Notes under the pieces: generated by a model | Seen by the model: only the letters and a program-made list of their open reading frames with translations | What the model was told of the DNA's origin: nothing | The model's database searches: none | Assembly (NCBI GenBank): GCA_051861545.1 | Contig: JBIMKP010000008.1 | Coordinates: 1-64,000 of the forward strand | Direction of reading: 5' to 3' | DNA: 64,000 nt | Origin: CAISCU01 sp051861545 | GTDB taxonomy: Bacteria > Bacteroidota > Bacteroidia > UKL13-3 | Made by a program: the position numbers and the translations under genes | Shown here: piece after piece, positions 18,517-28,100 of the stretch | Layout of the letters: each line of letters starts with the position of its first letter | How positions within the stretch are numbered: the first letter of the stretch is position 1

Positions 18517-19430
18517 GATTTAAAAACAATAGATGCTATTATACTCAAACAAAGTAAAAAGCTACTCAATGATAAAACTTTTAATTGAGGGTCGAATTCT
18601 TCAACAGTTTTGGCTCTTGAAATTTTAAATAAATGTAAAACAAAAGCTATTAAAGGAAGTATTAAAAAAAGAAAACTTAGTTCATTATTTATAAAGTAAT
18701 ATGAAATCGAAAATACAGCAACAATGATTAAAATATAATGATAGATTTTTGACTTTTCTATACCCAATCTTACTGGAATTGAATACTTTCCAGCTATGGT
18801 ATCTGATTCAATATCCCTCATATTATTAACATTTAAAACCCCAACCGACAATAAACCAAAAGTGATTGCGGGATAAAGAATCTCTGATTTAAATTCACCA
18901 ATCTGTAAATAAGATGTTCCTAAAACTGCTACCAATCCAAAAAAAATAAAAACCGAAATATCTCCTAAACCCAAATATCCATATGGGCGTTTTCCATTTG
19001 TATAAAGAATGGCTGCTGCTATGGCAAAAAGTCCTAATACAAACAAAAAAATAATTCCGCTTAACTCAATTATTGGAAATGCAAAAAGAAGAAGTAATAC
19101 ACCTGATACCAAGGATAAAAATGAAAATATTACAACCGCTGCTTTCATTTGTTTTGCAGAAATAAGTCCAGCTTGTACAGCTCGTTTTGGACCTTTTCTA
19201 TGCTGATTATCTGCACCATGAACACTATCACCATAATCATTTGCTAAATTCGATAGTATCTGTAAAAACAATGCAGTTAATAATGTAAAAGTTGCAACTG
19301 CAGTATTTATTTCAACAAAAAAGAAGGCCGATGTTAAACCAGCGCCTATACAAGAAAAAGACAAAAACAAGGTGCGAAAGCGAAAAGCCGATAACCATTG
19401 TTTAAAGTTTGTTACATTTGTTTTATTCAT
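18513..19430 (-). CDS. menA: 1,4-dihydroxy-2-naphthoate polyprenyltransferase
   Basis: The protein has 305 residues and about eight transmembrane helices. It attaches the polyprenyl tail to DHNA, making demethylmenaquinone in the inner membrane. The UbiA-family Mg-diphosphate motif is NLANDYGDSVHGAD (Asn61, Asp65, Asp68), followed by RKGPKRAVQAGLIS, and the second acidic motif is NNMRDIESD. The start at 19430 is chosen because the N-terminus then reads NFKQWLSAFRFRTL as in other MenA proteins; ATG 19451 is an alternative. Its start codon overlaps the divergent ClC start codon. Confidence 0.93.
   Translation of the reverse strand: MNKTNVTNFKQWLSAFRFRTLFLSFSCIGAGLTSAFFFVEINTAVATFTLLTALFLQILSNLANDYGDSVHGADNQHRKGPKRAVQAGLISAKQMKAAVVIFSFLSLVSGVLLLLFAFPIIELSGIIFLFVLGLFAIAAAILYTNGKRPYGYLGLGDISVFIFFGLVAVLGTSYLQIGEFKSEILYPAITFGLLSVGVLNVNNMRDIESDTIAGKYSIPVRLGIEKSKIYHYILIIVAVFSISYYFINNELSFLFLILPLIAFVLHLFKISRAKTVEEFDPQLKVLSLSSFLLCLSIIASIVFKS
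19413..19420 (+). promoter_or_regulatory. Candidate -7 promoter box for the ClC gene, inside menA
   Basis: TACATTTG fits TAnnTTTG exactly and ends 8 nt before the ClC start codon, predicting a nearly leaderless mRNA. The box lies within the first codons of menA on the other strand. Confidence 0.45.
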
Positions 19431-21240
19431 GGACTCGAAATTTAAGCACATTAGGTTTCTACTCAAGTATCCTGCCTATAAATTTTTTAAAAATAGGTCG
19501 AAATACATCAGTAATCAGAATTTTCTGATTATTGCAAGTGTGCTTATTGCTATAGTTTCATCAATTGCAGCAATTATACTTAAAGGATTAATTCATTATA
19601 TCGAAGGAATATCTTTTAATGCGAAATTTATTGAACTGCAATACAAAAGTGTATTTTTTCCTGCAATAGGTATCCTACTTTCACTGCTTTTCATCAAATA
19701 TATTTTAAGAATACCTGCTTTAGAAAAAGGATTAGCTTCAATTATTTATAAAGTAAACTATAAACATGGTGATATAGAAGGCCATCATACTTATGTACAT
19801 CTTATTACAAGCGCTTTAACAGTTGGATTTGGAGGCTCTGTTGGAGTTGAGGCTCCAATTGCAATTACGGGTTCTGCAATTGGCTCCAATGTTTCAAAAC
19901 GATTGTTTGTGAGTCAGCAAGAAAAAAACTTACTTCTAGCTTGTGGTGCTTCTGCTGGAATTTCAGCCATTTTTAATTGTCCAATTGCCGCTGTCATCTT
20001 TTCTTTAGAAGTAATTTTGAGTCGTGTAAGTGTTGCTTCTTTCATCCCATTATTAATTGCTTCTGCAACTGCTGCATTAATAAATGGTATATTCTATAAA
20101 GGCTCACTTATTCATTTTCAAGCAACTGGCTGGATAGTTAGTGCAATTCCATATTATGTAGTTTTAGGAATATTAGCTGGTTTGGTTTCGGCATATACCA
20201 TTTTGAGTATTCATGCTATTGAAAATAGATTTGGGAATGTGAAGCAAAAAATCAATAAAGCGCTATTTCAAGGTGCTGTTGTGGGACTATTAATTTTTAC
20301 ATTCCCTCTTTTATATGGAGAAGGATATGCTGTTATAAATACAATACTTTCTGGTGGAATTGATAAGTATATGGAAAAAATTGCTTTTCAAAGTTCATTT
20401 AGTTACGATTTCTTATTCATCAGTTTTTTGCTTTTAACTCTTCTATTTAAACCAATTGCTGCTGCATTTACAGTAAGTGCTGGTGGAAATGGAGGTGTTT
20501 TTGCACCATCTTTATTTAGTGGAGCTATTATTGGTTTATTATTTAGTAGAATCATTAATTTAAGTGGATTTGCTGAATTAAATGAATTGAATTTTGTGGT
20601 TTGTGGAATGGCTGGAGTTTTAAGCGGTGTTTTAAGTGCGCCATTAACTGGAATCTTTATGATTGCAGAAGTTTCTGGTGGATATGCAATGTTTGTGCCT
20701 TTAATGATAGTTTCGGCAATAAGCTTTTTTGTAACACGATTTATAGAACCAAATTCTATTTATACAAAACGTTTAGCCGCTTTAGGACTACTTGGTCATC
20801 AAAACAAGGAAAAAGAAATACTTAGTAAATTTAGTATTAGAAGTATTTTAGAAACTGATTTTAAATCCTACTATCCCGACCAATCTTTAAGAGAAATTAC
20901 AGAGGGTTTGCAAGAAAGTAAGCGTAATGTTTACCCGATTATCACAAGAAATAAAAGACTTGTAGGTATTCTAACTTTAGAAGACTTAAAACAAGTGATT
21001 TTTAAACCTGAGTTATACGATAAAATTAAGGCCAAAGATTTAATGCAGCAAGTACCCGCAGAAGCAGATTTAGACTATTCTTTGGATGAGGTAATGAAAA
21101 TATTTGATGGTAATGAGAATTTATGGAATTTACCTGTAACACAAAAAGGAAGGTATGCAGGATTCGTTTCAAAGAGTTCGTTTTTGAATAAATATAAAAC
21201 TCTAATGCAGGAGCAGGTGAATCAGGAAAATAAAAATTAA
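19429..21240 (+). CDS. ClC-family chloride channel/transporter with CBS domains
   Basis: The protein has 603 residues. The ClC membrane domain spans about 30-450 and contains GSVGVEAP (residues 136-143, gating Glu141), a GNGGVFAPSLFSG chloride-filter segment and GVLSGVLSAPLTG. A cytoplasmic CBS pair follows at about 475-595 (YPIITRNKRLVGILTLEDL, NLPVTQKGRYAGFVSKS). The gating glutamate is retained, which is compatible with a proton-coupled exchanger or a channel. The ATG at 19429 is chosen because the ORF has no later start near the first helix. The gene ends at the left target repeat of the adjacent MITE. Confidence 0.92.
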   Translation: MDSKFKHIRFLLKYPAYKFFKNRSKYISNQNFLIIASVLIAIVSSIAAIILKGLIHYIEGISFNAKFIELQYKSVFFPAIGILLSLLFIKYILRIPALEKGLASIIYKVNYKHGDIEGHHTYVHLITSALTVGFGGSVGVEAPIAITGSAIGSNVSKRLFVSQQEKNLLLACGASAGISAIFNCPIAAVIFSLEVILSRVSVASFIPLLIASATAALINGIFYKGSLIHFQATGWIVSAIPYYVVLGILAGLVSAYTILSIHAIENRFGNVKQKINKALFQGAVVGLLIFTFPLLYGEGYAVINTILSGGIDKYMEKIAFQSSFSYDFLFISFLLLTLLFKPIAAAFTVSAGGNGGVFAPSLFSGAIIGLLFSRIINLSGFAELNELNFVVCGMAGVLSGVLSAPLTGIFMIAEVSGGYAMFVPLMIVSAISFFVTRFIEPNSIYTKRLAALGLLGHQNKEKEILSKFSIRSILETDFKSYYPDQSLREITEGLQESKRNVYPIITRNKRLVGILTLEDLKQVIFKPELYDKIKAKDLMQQVPAEADLDYSLDEVMKIFDGNENLWNLPVTQKGRYAGFVSKSSFLNKYKTLMQEQVNQENKN

Positions 21241-21243
21241 CTA

Positions 21244-21487
21244 GGGCCTGCTGAAAATCTTTATTAGAACTTATTATCAATCAATTAGATTGTATTTAAA
21301 TAATTTAAATGCAAGGTTTTAAGAACAATGGCTAAAAAATCCTTGCATCAAGTAAAATTAGTTTTCGAATTACCTAAAGACAGAAACAAGGCCATCTTTG
21401 TCGTTGCTGCCAAATTGAAGTATTATGTATACATCTAATTTGGCAGCGCCTAAAATCTGACCTGTTTCTGTCTTTTTCAGCAGGCCC
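21244..21487. mobile_element. 244-bp MITE-like element with 14-bp terminal inverted repeats
   Basis: The ends are GGGCCTGCTGAAAA (21244-21257) and its complement TTTTCAGCAGGCCC (21474-21487). The right half has a nested hairpin: an arm with GACAGAAACA pairs with TGTTTCTGTC, and inside it GCTGCCAAATT pairs with AATTTGGCAGC. The 6-bp sequence taacta flanks both sides (21238-21243 and 21488-21493) as an apparent target-site duplication. A 36-codon ORF (21328-21438) is the only reading frame, so the element is non-autonomous. The ends recall Bacteroidota IS1182-type elements, but that assignment is uncertain. Confidence 0.8.
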
Positions 21488-21490
21488 TAA

Positions 21491-22138
21491 CTAGGCAATT
21501 TTTCTAATCAAATACAATCCATCACGAATGGGTATTAATACTTTTTCTACCCTAGAATCAGTCATTACCATTTCGTTGAATGCATGCAAACTAATGGTAT
21601 CTTTATCTTTAGCTAATTCCTTTTCATCAACCACTTTGCCGCTCCAAAGCACATTATCAACCAAAATATAACCTCCAGGTTTTAATATTTCTAAAACCTG
21701 ATGATAATATTTAGCATAGCTTAATTTATCAGCATCTATAAAAACTAAGTCATATTCATAAGGTAATGTTCTTATGATTTGATATGCATCCCCAACTATA
21801 AATTGAATCTTTCCTGCAAATCCTGCTTTTTCAATATGCGAAACAATTACATCCTCTAGTTCTGGATTAATATCAATAGTAATTAATTTACCTTTTTCCG
21901 ATAATCCCTCAGCCAAACAAATAGCAGAATAACCAGTATAAGTGCCTATTTCAAGAACATATTCTGGTTTTATCATATGACTTATCATCGATAAAAACCT
22001 ACCTTGTAAATGCCCACTTAACATTCTTGATTGTAACACATTTGCATGTGTAAATCTGTTAAGTTCTTTTAAGGTTTCAGATTCCTCTGAAGAATGTTTT
22101 TCGCAGTAATTTAAAATCTTAGAATCAGAAATCTCCAT
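21491..22138 (-). CDS. Class I SAM-dependent O-methyltransferase (CCoAOMT/COMT-like)
   Basis: The protein has 215 residues of the PF01596 type. The SAM-binding motif is VLEIGTYTGYSAICLAEGL, followed by LITIDINPEL, GDAYQII and the metal-site region LVFIDADKLSYAKYY with LVDNVLWSGKV. These enzymes methylate catechol-type hydroxyls using Mg; the substrate here is unknown. The ATG at 22138 begins one base after the sprA stop, replacing an overlapping start at 22231. Its stop codon lies in the right-hand target repeat of the MITE. Confidence 0.88.
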   Translation of the reverse strand: MEISDSKILNYCEKHSSEESETLKELNRFTHANVLQSRMLSGHLQGRFLSMISHMIKPEYVLEIGTYTGYSAICLAEGLSEKGKLITIDINPELEDVIVSHIEKAGFAGKIQFIVGDAYQIIRTLPYEYDLVFIDADKLSYAKYYHQVLEILKPGGYILVDNVLWSGKVVDEKELAKDKDTISLHAFNEMVMTDSRVEKVLIPIRDGLYLIRKIA

Positions 22139-22139
22139 A

Positions 22140-25100
22140 CTATTGAATGGTATACCTAATTGAAAATCCACCACTTGTAATAATGGTTGGGAATGAATTA
22201 GATGTAAATGGATTGGTTTGACGTCTATCATAGAAAATTCTCAGCATCAACTTTTCATTTATCATGTAATCAATGGTTGGTTTTATGCTGATAATAGATT
22301 GACCCAAAACAGGATCATTATTAGGTCTATCTAAGTTTCTAATTCTAGTTATATTTTCTCTGATAGTAAAGTCGAAACGGAAATTGATATCATTATCTAA
22401 AACAATCTTTCTTCCTCTTGATTTAAAAGGCAAGGTGAGCTTGGTGGTTCTATAACCAATTCCAAAAACAAATTCACTTCCTCTTTGCTCATTAACTTGG
22501 CGATTTCCTAAGGCAAAATTTAAGGTTCTATCTTGATTGTATTTAAATGAAGTAGTTAGATTATTAACTAATGTAACATCAACTCCAATAAAAGGCCCAA
22601 ATCGTTCAACTAAAGAAATTGTTCTTATGACTAAATCCGGAGAAAAATCATTACTTAGTGTTGCATTTCTTGTAGTATCAACCACAGTTTGGAAACCTCC
22701 AATAGTATAAGTGCTTTGGTAACTATGTTGAATATTAATGTTTGAAGCATATTCCTTTAAAAACTTCAATTTCGATAATCCATTATAGGTTACTCTCCAA
22801 TTTGGTAATGGGAAATTTCTAAAAGCAGAAAGTGAAGCATTATCAGCAGATTGGCCGCTATATGCAGATAAAAAGGCCGGAATCAATACATCTTGTTGGA
22901 AACCACCATAACCTGTTGGGAATGAATCTGGATGTGAAAGTGGAATACCTTTTTCAGCAGCAATCCTTTTAGCAATAACCAATCTATTTGATTCAAATTG
23001 TTTAAATACATCTGAAACACCTTGATCGTCTTCCTTAGAGAAAGCTGTTTTTATCATCATAAAACTTATGCTATAGTTTCCTGATTCAATTGGTGGACCA
23101 AAATCTCTGTAATCATTACTATCTGCATCGTACCTAAAATAAGCAGTTAAGTTTTTAGAATATGCTTTATTGGCAGATAATTCAATTCTAAAATCAGAAA
23201 TTGGTTCAACCATTGAACGGAGAGTTAGGTTCTCTTGATAGTTCATGGTATAAGGATTAACAACCCTTGGATCTTTACTTATCCAACCATTATCTGCTGC
23301 CCTGAATCTGTAATTAGGGTCTTGCATACCAAATATAAAATCCCAACCTGGCGCACCTACATCCATATTCTGACCTAAATACTGTGGCTTAGGATTGAAA
23401 CCAGGTAATTGAGTACCTTGAGTAGTAGAGTAAGATGCACTTAAATTTTTAACACTCGTAATCAATTTTACAGGAACACTTAACCAAAATGGTATTTTTT
23501 GAGTTTTAGGAGCAGCCTCTCCTTCACCTTTTGCATCACCTTTCTGAGTTGGGGCTTTAGGTTTTGCTCTGCTCGGAGCTGGCGGAGGACCTGGAGAATT
23601 AACTCTCTTAAACAAACCAACTTTATTATACAATTGAACAAAATTCAAGTTCAAATTCCATTGGTCTTGTCTTGAATTCTGAATGGTATTTCCCAAACTA
23701 TCTGCCGCTGGTGGAGCCTGTAACCATTGATAATTAATAGAGTAACTATAACTAAACTGACTAACCCAATTTAAGAATGGAATTTTGTTGATTGGAATAT
23801 TGTAATTGATTCGAGTAGTTTGATCGAATTTAGTAGTTCTACCACCACTCCAAAAATTTCTAACTATACTATCACGTTTTTCAGGAGTTTCATCTGAAAT
23901 TCTTCCATTTGGTTCATCAACCCTTGCATCGGCAGTTGAATTATAATCAATTTTTAAATTTCTAGTTAAATCATACCTAAACTCATAATACCTGCGCATG
24001 GTAAACATTTTATCATACATAATAGGTAGACTTTCAGTTCGTGTATCATTAATTCTGTTTAACTGTTCACCATATCTTCTATCAGTTTCAGCTCTTACTC
24101 CCCAAGCTGCAGGTAAATAATTCAGATTAAAATCCTTTAACAACAACAAATAAGGTGATTTAAGATTCTTAAACGGCTCGAAAGGTTTATTAACGAAAGT
24201 ATAATTATAGGTTACAATTCCTTTATAATTTCTAAGTGAATTAAATGCCAGCGTTTGGTTTCTTCTAAAATTTTCATTGTATGAAAAAGTGAAGCTAAAA
24301 TTCTCAATATCCCAAGGATATGCTTTTTTACTTCCTATTCTATTTTTTCTAACATTTGTAAAGTTGAAACTCTTTCGCATGGTATAATCATCAGATGCTT
24401 TACTGATGGTTTGTGTACGTTCCGGATTAGTTGTTTCATCAATCTCTTTCTGTAATTTGGTATCAGGATTTAAAGGATTATACCAAGGGCGAATTAATGT
24501 TGTACCATATGAGAAAAAGAATGGTATTGAAATACCTGTTGATTTCGGGAAGAACTTTCCTAATTCAAAATTGGTTTGTAAGTCGTATTGATAATCATCA
24601 CTCATACTTCTATCAAGTAATTTTTTATCAATTCCACCCCATCCAACACTTTTATAAGTACCACTTAATTGTACATTTCCAAAATCAGCTAATTTAGCCA
24701 AAACTCTACCAGTTGCTGCATCACCACCTCTAGTAGAGAAATTAGTCATGCGTAATTCGTTAAACCAAACCTCAGAACATTTTGGTAAACCATCATCTCC
24801 ACCAACTGTGCCGGCAATACGTTTTGGATTTCTAACACCAACCATAAATACACGAACCTGACTATAATCTGGCTGACCAACTACTGTGTATTTTCCATTA
24901 CCAATTGTTCTCGTATACCTTCCAGAAAAGGCGTAATTGGCATTGTTACGAGCAATTTTGGTATTAATCATTTCTTCTAAAATAATGTCCATTTCATTTG
25001 ATTGTGGCCAAATATCATTAGGATTTGATGTATTGTTTTTTGTGAAACTTAATGGAATTTCATACTCGTAATAGTTGGTTGTTAAGTCGGTACCAAATCT

Positions 25101-28100
25101 TAAAAATGCAGTTAATTCACCATCTTTTAATTCATCTCTACTTTCGGCATGAACAAACAAACGAAGGTTTCCGTATTGTCTTAAATCAACTGTAGTATTT
25201 TTGAAAACACCTCTTGCATCACCATCTTTTAAATTGCAAGTAAGTAAACTAATTGATTGCTCATTTTGCTGAATTGGATTTGGAGAACTAAAGTCGATTT
25301 CTCTTTGAATACCAGCAGGAACAACATATGGTATTGGAACACGCTTGCTATTTTTCTCAATGTTTACAGTAGATACAACAAATTGGGTATTATCTGTAGG
25401 GTCGATTGGTTTGTGCTCACCACCTGTTTCTAAACTATTTAAATATTTTCTCCAATCGGCACGAACCAATTGCAAACTGGCAAAACGCATATTGGTTTGT
25501 TCAGAAAACCCTTGCATGAACATTCTGATAAAACGGATTGATTTAAAATCAGAAATATCACCTACTTTTCTTTCGTATTCTCTTACTGGAATTTTAAGTT
25601 GATACCACTTCTCTGGCGCATAATCACCATTAACGAATTTTGCTGGTGCAGTTAAAGTATCCGTTACATAGTTCCTACCAATTGTAAAAGCATCTCTGCT
25701 AATTTCTATCTTATATTGAAAATAAGCTTCAACATCATTTACCGTATAATCTTTATTTAAATCCTCATTATCCGGAACATTGGTTGCGGCTGTAGGATAA
25801 GATTCTGGCGATTGGTCAACAGTTGGAGAATTTCCTTGGTGACGATTAAATTTCTTGTACCTATCAACCAAACTTAATTTTGCATTGTCATAATCACCAC
25901 CAAGGTAATAGTGGTAATTATCGTTTGATGGATCAGCTAAGGCATTTTGATAAGCTACTGATGATGCTCCAAAAGTATTTCTAACTCTTGCAAGGTATTC
26001 ATCTTCGAAAAAAACCTTTTCTTGATCATCATTTAATCCATCTAAACCAACATCTTGTGTTTGACGCACATTGGCATCAGCATCAAAAGCATAGTTTATA
26101 ACTGGGGCACGTGGTACTTTACCCCATATTGTCGTATCGGCTAAAGCTTGTTGTTCTGGAGTGCCATTTTTAGGCAATCCATTTTCAGCAGATCTTCTAT
26201 TGTCTTTTAAAACATCTTCAGAGATATTACCAATATTCAAATACAAAAATCCTTTATCAAAACTTGAAGGTTTATCTGCAAAAGGATCCATCATCCAAAT
26301 TTCAATATAATCTATATTGGCTTGTTCAAAATCGTTTTGGTCAACCTTACGCATAATTCCACCCCAATTTCTGTTTGGTGATTTTAAAGTTCCATCGGGA
26401 TTTAACTCATTGATGGTATAATTATACGGACCTCTTTCATTCGGGAAAAATGCCAAATCTAAAGTTGGTAAAGTACTTGGCAAACCCTGTTGAATCTGGC
26501 GACTTGGAAAAACATCTGTTTGTAAAACTTCTCTTGAAATATGGTTAGATAAAGCATCTGGATCCGATTTTAAATGCTCTGGTGTAAATGCATCATTTCT
26601 ATAAAATGTAGTTGCAATTGTATACCAAGCTAAATTTGCTCTTCTAAATCCATAATCCAATTGATTGATTGTATTTCCTTCAGGGAACAAATCTGGCTGA
26701 CCTTGTGGCGTACTTGCCAATGCCCAAGTATTTCCCATTCTTAAATCGAATGGCGTTTCTGCGCCTTCAAAATCATCGATATAAGCAGTACCTCTTTGAC
26801 CTAAAGAACCTTGAATACCTGGAATTAACCTAGCATATTCACCAGATAGTGTAATATTTGAGGCTTCCTTAGTTTCAATAAATGGCAATTTATCTACCAT
26901 TTTAGTTAAAAAACGTGAACTCTTATTATATGTACCATCAAAGCCAATTACCACATTTGAAATTGGCTCTTCACCAATATTTACTTTAGGAGTTAAAGGA
27001 CGCTCATTTAAATACATGAAGGTTGAACCTAATATTAAATCCTTACTATGTTTATAATCAAAGCGAGCACCCATCATGCTTCTTTGTTGGATTTGAAAAA
27101 GATTATTACTTTCAGATGAAACTTTAATAATCGCTCCTGAATTTAATAAAGCAGTGTTTACAATTTTAACTCTACCCAAATTATAATCTACAATAAAATC
27201 TGCATTTTCTGTTAAAGGTGCACCATTGGCTGTAACCCTAACAGAACCACGAGGTACATTTGTAGACCCTAAAGAAATTTCATTGGTTGAAGAGCCTTGA
27301 AAACTACCTCTGATGAAAAACTTATTGAATTGAGGCTGCTGAATTGCTGCAAATCTGGTTGAATCATACAAAGAAAAAAAGCAATAATAATTGGCTAATG
27401 CAGGATCATTAGAAAATTTACTCCTCAAATAATTTCCGAAAGGTTCGTTTGTTGGGAGGAAAATTCTACCCGTTTGAGAATTGATGGTAACTCCTTCAAT
27501 CAAATCAAACAAACCATCTGAAACCCTTTCTTGTTGTGTGTTTAGTTGGTCAAGTTTAAAAACGTTTAATAACGGAATTCCACTTAAATTAGGTTCATTT
27601 TTTACTGGTAAATAATTTAAATCTGCACCAGAAGGGTCATCGGCATAAACAATATTTAGTTTAAAATCTTTGGGTTGAACCTGAAATGAACCTAAAGAAT
27701 AAACATTTTTCATCATCAAATCCCACATAGGTAAATCTGGTCTTTGTGATGGTCCTTTTAACATTTTCAAGAACATTATTTCCGGAATTGTTGTATTCCG
27801 TTGAATGTCCATACTAAATTCACCAACTTTAAAAGCAATTCCATTAACTGTTCCTTCATAAGCAACACAAAGTACATCGTCGTTGTTTAATGCTTGGTTT
27901 AAAGAAATATAACCTAAACGAGGATTAAAGGTGTACTCATTTGGACCTAACTGACGGGCAAAATTTACAATTTGGTATTGAGAAATTGGAAACAAACCAG
28001 TAGCATTTTCGTCAGCTCTTAATTGGTTTTGAATTTGATAAGCAGCTCTAAAAACTCCGGCTTTATTGTTATCACCATTTCCATTTAAGTAGGCATATAA

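Noticed and set aside
21328..21438. 36-codon ORF inside the MITE
   Set aside because: It is too short, spans the inverted-repeat arms and shows no transposase motif.
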